NCBI GenBank assembly: GCA_009692275.1 | Contig: SHZL01000005.1 | Span: forward strand, 1-29,760 | DNA length: 29,760 nt | Origin: Lysobacterales bacterium | GTDB taxonomy: Bacteria > Pseudomonadota > Gammaproteobacteria > Xanthomonadales > SZUA-36 | Direction of reading: 5' to 3' | Shown here: piece after piece, positions 15,494 to 23,136 of the stretch | Position numbering within the stretch: the first letter of the stretch is position 1 | Layout: the number at the start of each line of letters is the position of its first letter | Program-made: the position numbers and the translations under genes | The notes under the pieces: generated by a model | Told to the model about the DNA's origin: nothing | Seen by the model: only the letters and a program-made list of their open reading frames with translations | The model's database searches: none

Positions 15494-16375
15494 ATGCGTG
15501 ACGAAGAAATCATGTGGACGATGATGAACGAAAAGGCATGCTGGAAAGACATCATTGCATTTGGCGGGGCCATCATGGCCTTCGTCATCGGGGCGGGCTT
15601 TGCGACCGGCTGGGAAGTGATGCAGTTCTTCACGCATCTGGGGCTGTGGCGCAGCCTCGGCGCAGGCGCTGTGGCCATGGTGGTCTTTGCCTGGTTCGGC
15701 GCCACCCTCCTGAAAGACGGGCGACGGCTTCAGCTGGCAGACCCCAACATGATTTTTGCGCATTACTGCGGCAAGTGGATCGGCCTGTTCTTTGAATGGT
15801 TTGTACCGGCCCTGTTGTTCCTGGTGGTGTCGATCATGCTCTCCGGGGCGGGCGCCACGGTGAGCAAATACTATGGCGCGGATGCCAATATCGGCCGCAT
15901 CGGCATGGCCATCGCAACGCTGCTCACGGTCCTGCTGGGCTTGAAGAAACTGGTGCACATCATCGGCGCCATCGGGCCGGTCATTATTACCTTCACCATA
16001 TGCATGGGCCTGACCAGCATCGTGGTCTATGACAAGCAGGTTCCGTCACTGGCGATTGCCGCGAGCATCCTGCCGTTCGTTGCCTCGGTCTTTGCCGTCA
16101 TGTTGCTTGCCGCCATGTACACCACTGCGGTGCCAATGTTGTGGACCGCTTGCAACCGCATTACCTCGGACGAGAACAGCAAGAAGTATAAAATCGGAGC
16201 ACTCTTAATGATCATCATCTCCTGCTTTGGCGGGCAACTGAAGTTTGGCACGATGGTGGGTACGGTCTACCCGGCGACTGGCTACATGGGCCTGTTGCTC
16301 ATTGCCGGCATGATCTACACCAAGTACCTGCGCAAGAGCCGGGAAGAACACCAGCCTGGAGGTTGCTATGTTTGA
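15494..16375 (+). CDS. YkvI-like membrane protein (LeuT-fold type transporter)
   Basis: A 293-residue (from ATG 15494) integral membrane protein resembling the YkvI family, distant relatives of the APC/LeuT-fold transporters. The first helix, IIAFGGAIMAFVIGAGFATGWEVMQFF, has the unwound glycine-rich GAGFATG typical of substrate and ion binding in this fold. Eight to ten helices are visible; the substrate is unknown. The frame opens at 15374, but that part is soluble and overlaps the divergent DUF1993 gene, so ATG 15494 (or 15512) is preferred. It is the first gene of a tightly packed operon with two pore-type proteins and an M20 peptidase homologue; a role in uptake of a peptide-derived compound is inference. 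Confidence 0.78.
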   Translation: MRDEEIMWTMMNEKACWKDIIAFGGAIMAFVIGAGFATGWEVMQFFTHLGLWRSLGAGAVAMVVFAWFGATLLKDGRRLQLADPNMIFAHYCGKWIGLFFEWFVPALLFLVVSIMLSGAGATVSKYYGADANIGRIGMAIATLLTVLLGLKKLVHIIGAIGPVIITFTICMGLTSIVVYDKQVPSLAIAASILPFVASVFAVMLLAAMYTTAVPMLWTACNRITSDENSKKYKIGALLMIIISCFGGQLKFGTMVGTVYPATGYMGLLLIAGMIYTKYLRKSREEHQPGGCYV

Positions 16376-16715
16376 GAAAAGGCAAGAGCCGCTGGTGCCG
16401 ACGCACGTTTTCGCCAGGCGCCTGGTCATTTTTCTGTTGTTTTCCTTGCTGGTGATGTCGTTTGCATTGGGTTTGGGTGTGCTGGGCTATCACCATTTCG
16501 GCAAACTGGACTGGATTGAAGCGTTGCTCAATGCATCCATGATATTGAGCGGCATGGGACCGGTTGATCCGCTGCCCGATAATGCAGCCAAGCTATTTGC
16601 CTCCCTGTATGCATTGTTTAGCGGTGTGGTATTTATCAGCACAGCCGGCATCATATTGGCGCCATTGTTTCATCGCGTGCTGCACAGATTTCACATCGAA
16701 GATGATACCAAGTGA
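16368..16715 (+). CDS. Small two-helix membrane protein with channel-like pore loop
   Basis: A 115-residue protein: a first helix at about 18-42, a loop with a short hydrophobic helix ending in SMILSGMGPVDPLPD (58-71), and a second helix at about 74-103. This is the TM1-P-TM2 plan of a potassium-channel pore, with SGMGPVD standing where T-x-G-Y-G-D would be. It might be a divergent channel or a partner subunit. The function is not established and I do not know a named family for it. ATG 16368 lies five bases after GGAGG (16358-16362) and overlaps the YkvI stop by eight bases. The next gene encodes another pore-type protein. Confidence 0.7.
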   Translation: MFEKRQEPLVPTHVFARRLVIFLLFSLLVMSFALGLGVLGYHHFGKLDWIEALLNASMILSGMGPVDPLPDNAAKLFASLYALFSGVVFISTAGIILAPLFHRVLHRFHIEDDTK

Positions 16716-16758
16716 GCATCAGGCGCATTGCTGCACAAGTAAAAGCGAGAATTAGACC

Positions 16759-17367
16759 GTGACAGGTACCGCGCCAACCCAAGCCGAACAGGGCATTGAA
16801 CTGATTCGCGAGGTGCCCGAGGACATCCTTGCCATGCCGCTGCTGCATAGTCTTGCCGATGTCATCCCGGTCGCCGATGTCCTCTTCGGTGGTTTGGTCC
16901 TGATTCTCGTTGTGTTGATCCACGCAGTGGGAGTGCGCACGATAAGTAACCACATATCGCGCCGCGTCGCGGCAGTGATGCAGCATCCATCCGCCTGGCA
17001 CAGCGACCTGCTCATGGCCAGCCTGGTTTTCCAGTTGCTGGCAGTGCATCTGTTTGAGGTCTTCGTCTGGGCGGCGGCGCTGGTGGAAAGCGGCCTTGTC
17101 AGCGACTGGCGTGCCGCCGGCTTTTTTGCCGGCAATACCTACACTACTCTCGGTTACGGTGAATTCATTCTGCCGCTGCGCTACCAGATGGTTGCGCCCA
17201 TCATGGCCATTTCGGGCCTGTTCACTTTTGGCTGGTCCGGCAGCGTGCTGGTCGACTACGTACGGCGCATCCAGCAGATCCGCGACAAGGCCTGGGCCCT
17301 GAAACATCCCGCCCAGGCAAAGCATCCCGAAGGCAGTCAGCTATCTGCAAGGAAGGAAAACTTATGA
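16759..17367 (+). CDS. Ion channel-like protein with K+ selectivity-filter motif
   Basis: A 202-residue membrane protein of the Ion_trans_2 type. Three main helices (about 40-58, 83-109 and 143-165) flank a pore loop with TYTTLGYGE at 127-135, which matches the T-x-G-Y-G-D/E potassium filter. An N-terminal amphipathic part and a C-terminal charged tail (RRIQQIRDKAWALKHP) face the cytoplasm. Such proteins form tetrameric K+-conducting pores; no ligand-binding domain (RCK or cNMP) is present. Start GTG 16759 lies 43 bases after the previous gene. Its stop overlaps the start of the M20-like gene (ATGA), so all four genes appear to be co-transcribed. Confidence 0.78.
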   Translation: MTGTAPTQAEQGIELIREVPEDILAMPLLHSLADVIPVADVLFGGLVLILVVLIHAVGVRTISNHISRRVAAVMQHPSAWHSDLLMASLVFQLLAVHLFEVFVWAAALVESGLVSDWRAAGFFAGNTYTTLGYGEFILPLRYQMVAPIMAISGLFTFGWSGSVLVDYVRRIQQIRDKAWALKHPAQAKHPEGSQLSARKENL

Positions 17368-18860
17368 AACGATCAACCCTGCAAGTTATCTCTATTCTCT
17401 TCATGACGGGCCTCCTGTCGAGCCAGGCTGCCCCTGCGGATCAAACGGACATTGCCGCCATCGAGGCGCAAGTCGCGCAACAGCACGATGAGGGCGTGCA
17501 GCGCTTGCAGGAGTGGATCAGGCTGCCTTCGATTGCGGCGGAAAACCTCAACTTTCCGCAAGGTGCCGAGCACATGGCCAAACTGCTCAAAGACGCTGGT
17601 TTCCAGCAGGCCACCGTGGTCGAAACGGACGGCAAGCCCGGCGTGTTTGCCACGCTGGATGCGGGTGCGCCGAAAACCGTGGGCCTGTACTTCATGTACG
17701 ACGTGAAGCAGTTTGATCCGGCGGAGTGGTCCTCGCCGCCGCTGGAAGCCGCCATCGTGGACAAACCCGGCCTCGGCAAGGCGGTTGTCGGCCGCGGTGC
17801 GGTGAATCAGAAAGGGCCGCAAGCGGCGTTCATCGCGGCGCTGCATGCCTTCCTTGGCGCAGGCAAAAAACTACCGGTCAATCTTGTCCTGGTGGCCGAA
17901 GGCGAAGAGGAAATCGGCTCGCCGCATATTGGCCAGATCGTGCACCGCCCGGAAGTGCAGGCCGCGCTGGCGTCAACAATCGGGGTATTCATGCCCTCGG
18001 CTTCGCAGGACCTCGACGGGGTAGTCACGGTAAGCCTGGGTGCGAAGGGGGTCATTGAAGTTGAGTTGACCTCCAGTGGCGAGAAATGGGGACGCGGACC
18101 TGGCAAGGACATCCACTCATCGCTGAAAGCCATGGTCGACAGCCCGGCCTGGCATTTGATCCACGCACTCAACAGCCTGGTATCAGCCGATGGCAACACC
18201 ATCACCATCGACAACTATCCGCAGCCCCGGCCACTGAGCGCCGAAGAGAAAGCCATGATTGCCAAAGCGGCAGAAGTCCGCAGTGAAGGGCAGATGAAGA
18301 AACAGCTCAGCACGCAGCACTGGATCGATGACTTGCCGTTTGCACAGGCGCTTGAACGGCTGGAGTCACAACCAACGGCCAACATCGAAGGACTGGTGGG
18401 CGGCTATACCGGCGTTGGTGGCAAAACCATCCTGCCGCACCAGGCCGTGGCCAAGATGGACTTTCGCCTCGTGCCGGACATGAAGGCGCAAGATGCGCTC
18501 GCCGCCCTCAAAGCCCATCTTGCCAGTCACGGCTTTGGTGACATCGACGTCAACATGACCGGGGGCTATGACCCAACCAGCACGCCCGCCAGCGCTCCGC
18601 TCATCCAGGCGCAGATTGCGGTACTGAAGCAGGCAGGAATTGATCCGGTGTTGTGGCCGCGCAGCGCCGGCTCCTATCCTGGCTTTGTGTTTACCGGTGA
18701 GCCGCTGAATCTCGCTTCCGGGCATTTCGGGCTGGGCCACGGCAGCGGAGCACATGCTCCTGATGAGTACTTTGTGATCGAGTCCACCAATCCGGCCATA
18801 CAGGGCTGGGATGGCGCGGTGATGTCGTACGTCAAGTATTTGTATGAGCTGGCCAGGTAG
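17364..18860 (+). CDS. Exported M20 family peptidase homologue with altered metal-binding residues
   Basis: A 498-residue homologue of M20 aminoacylase/carboxypeptidase-type zinc enzymes, with a signal peptide (to about 22, SSQAAP). Landmarks align over the full length, but the metal ligands differ. The usual HxD reads MYD (Met111, Asp113), the usual S-D-D-K-G reads V-N-Q-K-G (Asn148), and the third-ligand segment reads GVFMPSASQ with no Asp at the expected place. The catalytic EGEEEIGS at 179-186 and the distal His464 in GAHAPDEYF remain. It may bind metal differently or have lost peptidase activity. It is the last gene of the YkvI/pore operon. Its TAG stop is the first triplet of a REP-type repeat. 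Confidence 0.82.
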   Translation: MKRSTLQVISILFMTGLLSSQAAPADQTDIAAIEAQVAQQHDEGVQRLQEWIRLPSIAAENLNFPQGAEHMAKLLKDAGFQQATVVETDGKPGVFATLDAGAPKTVGLYFMYDVKQFDPAEWSSPPLEAAIVDKPGLGKAVVGRGAVNQKGPQAAFIAALHAFLGAGKKLPVNLVLVAEGEEEIGSPHIGQIVHRPEVQAALASTIGVFMPSASQDLDGVVTVSLGAKGVIEVELTSSGEKWGRGPGKDIHSSLKAMVDSPAWHLIHALNSLVSADGNTITIDNYPQPRPLSAEEKAMIAKAAEVRSEGQMKKQLSTQHWIDDLPFAQALERLESQPTANIEGLVGGYTGVGGKTILPHQAVAKMDFRLVPDMKAQDALAALKAHLASHGFGDIDVNMTGGYDPTSTPASAPLIQAQIAVLKQAGIDPVLWPRSAGSYPGFVFTGEPLNLASGHFGLGHGSGAHAPDEYFVIESTNPAIQGWDGAVMSYVKYLYELAR

Positions 18861-18954
18861 GGCCAAAAGGGCCCTGACCCCTTTTACGGGTAGGGCCAAA
18901 AGGGCCCTGACCCCTTTTACGGGATCAACGTAAAAGGGGTCAGAGCCCTTTTTT
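18858..18954 (+). repeat. REP-type repeat cluster left of RAYT 2 (33-bp exact tandem duplication plus one inverted unit)
   Basis: A 33-base unit beginning TAGGGCCAAAAGGG occurs twice without change at 18858-18890 and 18891-18923. The inverted unit at 18932-18954 has the core GGGGTCAGAGCCC between A and T tracts. The first unit contains the stop codon of the M20-like gene and the inverted one contains the stop codon of RAYT 2. The repeats can form strong hairpins that may also act as a bidirectional transcription stop. Confidence 0.88.
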
Positions 18955-19629
18955 GGGTCGGCCGCGCTGACCGTCACCCAGTCGCCTGGCAAGCGCTGCT
19001 TCCACCTTTGCCTGGAAGTCTTGCGATCCGGTAGGAAGTCCCTTGCACGTGCCGCGGCGAAATTTCTCCAGCTGCTCATGCGTCATTCCCTCGGCAACCA
19101 TCTCCGCGTGACACCGGCGGCGTGTCCAAACATCGGTACCTAATGCCAGCCATTCTGAATGTGGGCGAATCGGGTAGTCGATCACACCCTGCGCATTGTG
19201 CCGGTAACTGGACCATCGATACTCAGAGGGGTGCCGTACCATACCGGCCCGGACCGGGTTGAGCTCAATGTAACGGTAGCAGGCCAGCACGTATCGCTCG
19301 GAATCCACCAGTGACGACTTGAACCGCCCCTCCCAAAGGGATCCGCTACGCGCATAAATGGCATTGATACCCGCAGCATACGAAGCGCCCAGGCGCTGCA
19401 TCGCTTTCGATGCCGAGGATTCGTCCCACGGCGTCATCAGTATGTGCACATGATTGGTCATGCACACATACGCGTGCACCGAGGCATCGTAGCGCTCACA
19501 CGATTCGAACAGCAGGTCCAGATAGGCGATACGGTCCCCGTCATTGAAGAACACGCTCTGGCGATTATTGCCGCGGTGGACAACGTGCAGCGCGAGCCCG
19601 GCAATGGAAACACGAGGTAGACGTGGCAT
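18940..19629 (-). CDS. REP-associated tyrosine transposase (RAYT 2), IS200/IS605-like Y1 family
   Basis: A 229-residue HUH/Y1 transposase of the RAYT group, the same length as RAYT 1 but clearly diverged. Motifs: HRGNNRQSVFF at 18-28, MTNHVHILM with His60 and His62, LWEGRFKSSLV, and CYRYIELNPVRAGMVRHPSEYRWSS carrying the candidate catalytic Tyr. The C-terminus GRPKKGL is encoded partly by the REP unit, whose TCA supplies the TGA stop on the minus strand. ATG 19629 gives the typical MPR start; ATG 19644 would add five residues. Both sides carry the GGGGTCAGAGCCC-type unit in opposite orientation. It appears intact. Confidence 0.88.
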   Translation of the reverse strand: MPRLPRVSIAGLALHVVHRGNNRQSVFFNDGDRIAYLDLLFESCERYDASVHAYVCMTNHVHILMTPWDESSASKAMQRLGASYAAGINAIYARSGSLWEGRFKSSLVDSERYVLACYRYIELNPVRAGMVRHPSEYRWSSYRHNAQGVIDYPIRPHSEWLALGTDVWTRRRCHAEMVAEGMTHEQLEKFRRGTCKGLPTGSQDFQAKVEAALARRLGDGQRGRPKKGL

Positions 19630-19690
19630 GTTCCCAGCATGCACCTGCTCCGCAGCATCAGCCGAAGGATTTCACCCCGACTTTATGACG

Positions 19691-19737
19691 GAAAAGGGCT
19701 CTGGAAAAGGGCTCTGACCCCTTTTCCCCTTTTCCGG
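19691..19737 (-). repeat. REP-type repeat right of RAYT 2
   Basis: A complete unit with core GGGCTCTGACCCC between A and T tracts lies at 19705-19725. It is the exact reverse complement of the inverted unit at 18932-18952. A partial copy (GAAAAGGGCTCT) precedes it at 19691-19702, and a second CCCCTTTTCC follows. Together with the left cluster it brackets RAYT 2. Confidence 0.85.
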
Positions 19738-19800
19738 CGCTAGATTGCCGGGAACATTGCGTCTATCCTTTCCGCTCACGTGTCACGATGAATTGTCTGC

Positions 19801-20700
19801 ATGATGAGAACGAGCGCTGCGAAATACCTTGAAGCCCTGGTCGTACCGGCCGGTAAAAAAATATCGCTGGCCAGGGATTACACAACCGACGATGAGCGTA
19901 AACTCATCAGCAGGGAAGCTGGCGAGGAGCTTTTGCAGGAAGGCCTGGCGCACCTGGCCGAAATGCAGGACAAGCTCTATGCCCATGACCAGTACAGTGT
20001 TCTCGTTGTGCTGCAAGCCATGGATGCGGCCGGCAAGGATGGCATCATCAAGCACGTCATCAGCGGCCTGAACCCTGTCGGGGTAAAAGTTTCATCGTTC
20101 AAGGCGCCCACCGCCCACGAGCTGGACCATGACTATTTCTGGCGGCATTGCCTCGCGCTGCCGGCGCGCGGAGAAATTGGCATTTTCAATCGCTCACACT
20201 ACGAGAATGTGCTGGTGACGCGCGTGCATCCTGAACTGGTACTCAAGGAAAACCTGCCGGGCATTGATGGCCTGGAAGATATTACGCATGAGTTCTGGCA
20301 CAAGCGCTACGAGCAGATCAACCGTTTTGAGAAAAACCTCGCAGAAAACGGTGTCGTCATCATCAAGATCTTCCTGCATCTGTCTAAAGACGAGCAGAAG
20401 AAGCGCTTTTTGGACCGCATTGACGACCCTGCCAAGAACTGGAAACTCTCCCCGTTCGATGCCCGGGAGCGCAAGTTCTGGGATGACTACCAGCGAGCCT
20501 ATGAAGAAATGCTGCCGGCCACCAGTTGCGACAGCGCGCCGTGGTTCGTGGTGCCGGCAGACGACAAGTGGTTTGCGCGCCTGTGCATCGCGGGCATTAT
20601 CACCCGGCAGTTCGAACAGCTGAACCTTGAGTACCCGAGCGTTAGCGACGAGCAGCGTGCGGTGCTGCAAGACGTAAAGAAAGAGTTACTTGCTGAATAG
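19801..20700 (+). CDS. Polyphosphate kinase 2 family (polyphosphate:nucleotide phosphotransferase)
   Basis: A 299-residue single-domain PPK2-family enzyme, which phosphorylates nucleoside mono- or diphosphates using polyphosphate. The Walker A motif is MDAAGKDG at 74-81, the Walker B region is IFNRSHYENVLVTRVHPE, and the lid segment DDPAKNWKLSPFDARERKFWDDY is complete. The single domain and length fit the short class I/III group; AMP or ADP preference cannot be read from sequence. ATG 19801 or 19804 is possible; neither has a strong ribosome binding site. PxpA starts five bases after its stop, so the genes likely share a transcript. It lies just downstream of the right REP unit of RAYT 2. Confidence 0.92.
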   Translation: MMRTSAAKYLEALVVPAGKKISLARDYTTDDERKLISREAGEELLQEGLAHLAEMQDKLYAHDQYSVLVVLQAMDAAGKDGIIKHVISGLNPVGVKVSSFKAPTAHELDHDYFWRHCLALPARGEIGIFNRSHYENVLVTRVHPELVLKENLPGIDGLEDITHEFWHKRYEQINRFEKNLAENGVVIIKIFLHLSKDEQKKRFLDRIDDPAKNWKLSPFDARERKFWDDYQRAYEEMLPATSCDSAPWFVVPADDKWFARLCIAGIITRQFEQLNLEYPSVSDEQRAVLQDVKKELLAE

Positions 20701-20704
20701 CAGC

Positions 20705-21454
20705 ATGGTCAAAATTGACTTCAATGCCGATATCGCCGAAACAGGCAGCGACATTGACGCGGCCCTCATGCCGTACATTTCCTCGGCCAATATCGCCTGC
20801 GGCTTGCACGCGGGCAGTCCGCTGCAAATGGCTGAAGCCGTTCGATTGTGCCTGCAGTACAAGGTGGCCATCGGGGCACATCCATCGTACCGGGATCGCG
20901 AGGGATTCGGGCGGCGCCCGCAGCGCTGCTCTGCAGCAGAAATCTATCAACTGATGCAGGATCAACTCACGGCACTGGCCACCATTGCGCAGGCTCAGCA
21001 GGCGCGCCTGCACCATGTCAAACCCCACGGCGCACTGTATAACGAGGCGGCCGTTTCGCCCGCGGTAGCCAACGTCATCGCCGCGGCAGTGCGTGATTTC
21101 GATAACAGCCTGTGCCTGGTCGGCCTGGCGAATTCCCAGTTGATCCGCTCCGGGAAAGCGGTCGGTTTAAAGACCCTGGCTGAAGGATTCGTGGACCGGC
21201 GCTACACCGATGACGGGCTGCTGGTGGCGCGCACAGAGAATAATCCCTTGCTGGAAACCGAGCAGGAAGCCATTGACCAGGCCCTTGCGATGGTGCTGCA
21301 ACGCCAGGTCAGGACCTGCTCAGGCGCGGTGGTGGGTCTCGAGGTGCAAACGCTGTGCGTGCACGGCGATGGCCCGCATGCCGTGGTGTTCGCCCGGGCC
21401 TTGCAAAGAGAATTTACCAGCCATGGCATCCAGGTGACGGCGGAGCAGACATGA
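20705..21454 (+). CDS. pxpA: 5-oxoprolinase subunit A (LamB/YcsF family)
   Basis: A 249-residue LamB/YcsF-family protein. In the three-subunit PxpABC enzyme, subunit A takes part in ATP-dependent opening of 5-oxoproline to glutamate. Family motifs are DFNADIAE at 5-12, SSANIACGLHAGSP near 27-40, GAHPSYRDREGFGRR and HHVKPHGALYNEA. It covers the full family length. ATG 20705 is the start; a TTG at 20690 would overlap the PPK2 gene. The usual partners pxpB and pxpC are not beside it; instead DUF969 and DUF979 membrane proteins follow, a pairing that recurs with 5-oxoproline genes. Its stop overlaps the DUF969 start by four bases. Confidence 0.9.
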   Translation: MVKIDFNADIAETGSDIDAALMPYISSANIACGLHAGSPLQMAEAVRLCLQYKVAIGAHPSYRDREGFGRRPQRCSAAEIYQLMQDQLTALATIAQAQQARLHHVKPHGALYNEAAVSPAVANVIAAAVRDFDNSLCLVGLANSQLIRSGKAVGLKTLAEGFVDRRYTDDGLLVARTENNPLLETEQEAIDQALAMVLQRQVRTCSGAVVGLEVQTLCVHGDGPHAVVFARALQREFTSHGIQVTAEQT

Positions 21455-22152
21455 ATTATTGGCCGTTGTTGGGCGTGTTGATTGTCATCATCGGGTTCAT
21501 GCGGCGCTGGAACCCGGTGCTGGTGATTATCCTGGCGGGAGCCACGGCGGGCGTGGCGGCCGGCATGAGCCCTGTCCAGCTGCTGACCGAAACCGGCGAA
21601 GGCTTTAGCAAAAACCGTTACCTCGCCATTTTCATCCTGACCTTGCCGGTGCTGGGTGCGCTGGAGCGCTCCGGTCTGCGTGAACAGGCGCAAAACTGGA
21701 TCAGCAGCAAAAAAGCACTCACTGTCGACCGCTTGCTGACGGTGTACCTGGGGGTCCGCCAGATGACATCGGCCCTGGGACTCATGAGCCTGGGCGGCCA
21801 GGCGCAAACCGTGCGCCCCTTGCTGGCGCCCATGGTTGAAGGTTCTGCACAGGCCGAACACGGCGCCATCGGGCCGAAGGTGCGCGAGCAACTGCGTGCC
21901 TTGTGCGCGGCCACCGATAACGTGGGCCTGTTTTTTGGTGAAGACATTTTCGTAGCGTTCGGCGCGGTGCTGCTGATCCAGGGTATTTATGCCGACAATG
22001 GCATTGCGCTTGAGCCGATGCAAATTGCCCTCTGGGGCATACCCACCGCCATTGCGGCATTCCTTATTCACTCGTTCCGCATCCGGCGCTTTGCTCGCAC
22101 CCTGGGGCAGGCGGTCAGGCAGGAAAATTCGGCTGAGTCCGGGCCATGCTGA
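21451..22152 (+). CDS. DUF969 family membrane protein (putative transporter subunit)
   Basis: A 233-residue integral membrane protein of DUF969. Helices are visible at about 4-20 (WPLLGVLIVIIGFMRRW), 24-40, 55-70, 100-120, 150-185 and 200-215. The charged FSKNRYLAIFILTLPVLGALERSGLREQAQ loop and the TDNVGLFFGEDIFVAFGAVLLIQG stretch are typical. DUF969 and DUF979 proteins nearly always occur as an adjacent pair and are thought to form a permease, with 5-oxoproline or a related compound a suggested substrate from gene context. ATG 21451 overlaps the PxpA stop (ATGA); the longer frame opening at 21355 is inside pxpA and is rejected. Confidence 0.85.
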   Translation: MNYWPLLGVLIVIIGFMRRWNPVLVIILAGATAGVAAGMSPVQLLTETGEGFSKNRYLAIFILTLPVLGALERSGLREQAQNWISSKKALTVDRLLTVYLGVRQMTSALGLMSLGGQAQTVRPLLAPMVEGSAQAEHGAIGPKVREQLRALCAATDNVGLFFGEDIFVAFGAVLLIQGIYADNGIALEPMQIALWGIPTAIAAFLIHSFRIRRFARTLGQAVRQENSAESGPC

Positions 22153-23099
22153 CGCTCAACCACATCTATGGTGTGGCCGGCATCTACCTGCTCTACACCG
22201 CCTGGCAAGGCTGGCGCGACCAAGGCAACCCCAAGCGCATGACCACGGCCGCCTTTTGGGGTTTACTCGGCATCACCTTTCTGTTCGGTGAGGTCATTCC
22301 CCCGATGTATATGGGTGTTCTGGCCATCGTCATAGGCCTGCTGGCAGCGGGTGGCGGTTTGGCCACCGGCACTTACCCGGCGGTTTCAAAACAGCTGCGG
22401 GAAGAAAAGGCGGCACTGCTCAAAGGCCGCTTGTTCATTCCGGCACTGATGATTCCGGTCTTTACCTTGCTGGGAACGGTTGGCCTGAAGCACGTGACCC
22501 TCTTTGGCCATGCACTCATAGGCAGCGAAAATAGCACCGTCATTTCCCTCGGGTTGGCCTGCATCATCGCTTTTGTTTTTGCCCTGGCCATGACGCGAGT
22601 CAAAATCACTGACGCCATACAGTCGGCGCGCAGCATACTGGATGCCATTGGCTGGGCTGCCATCCTGCCGCTGTTGCTGGCGGTATTGGGCGGTATTTTC
22701 AACAAGGCCGGGATCGGCAACGTGCTGGCGGAAGTGCTGACTCAAACGCTGCCCTTGCAGTATCCCTGGGTCGCCGTGCTGGCCTATGGACTGGGCATGG
22801 TCACTTTCGCCATGATCATGGGCAATGCCTTCGCAGCGTTTCCGGTACTGACCATTGGCATCGCCTTGCCGGTGCTGGTGCAGCAACATGGCGCCGACCC
22901 CGCACCCCTGGCGGCGCTGGGCATGCTCACGGGTTACTGCGGGACGCTGATGACGCCGATGGCGGCCAACTACAATATCGTCCCGGCCGCGTTGCTGGAG
23001 TTGTCCAACAAGAACGCGGTCATTCGCGCGCAGGTCATGACGGCGCTGCCGCTGATGGCCTGTAATCTCGTCCTGATGTACTGGTTTATTTTTCTTTGA
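22146..23099 (+). CDS. DUF979 family membrane protein (putative transporter subunit)
   Basis: A 317-residue polytopic membrane protein of DUF979, the regular partner of DUF969. Nine to ten helices are visible, with conserved stretches FLFGEVIPPMYMGVLAI, GWAAILPLLLAVLGGIFNKAGIG and MIMGNAFAAFPVLTIGIALP. GYCGTLMTPMAANYNIVPAALLEL recalls the discontinuous helices of ion-transporter-type secondary transporters. The transport direction and substrate are inferred only from the PxpA context. ATG 22146 overlaps the DUF969 stop by seven bases, so the two are translated together. The DUF711 gene follows 37 bases downstream. Confidence 0.85.
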   Translation: MLTLNHIYGVAGIYLLYTAWQGWRDQGNPKRMTTAAFWGLLGITFLFGEVIPPMYMGVLAIVIGLLAAGGGLATGTYPAVSKQLREEKAALLKGRLFIPALMIPVFTLLGTVGLKHVTLFGHALIGSENSTVISLGLACIIAFVFALAMTRVKITDAIQSARSILDAIGWAAILPLLLAVLGGIFNKAGIGNVLAEVLTQTLPLQYPWVAVLAYGLGMVTFAMIMGNAFAAFPVLTIGIALPVLVQQHGADPAPLAALGMLTGYCGTLMTPMAANYNIVPAALLELSNKNAVIRAQVMTALPLMACNLVLMYWFIFL

Positions 23100-23136
23100 A
23101 GATTTTTCCTGCGGGCACTGATTCATGGAGCACAAA

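Noticed and set aside
18858..18923. Possible CRISPR-like repeats
   Set aside because: There are only two exact copies with no spacer between them and an inverted copy beside them. The arrangement fits REP units around a RAYT, not a CRISPR array.
21202..22071. A 289-codon minus-strand frame over pxpA and DUF969
   Set aside because: It is antisense to two well-supported overlapping genes and is rich in Gln/His/Arg without a domain.
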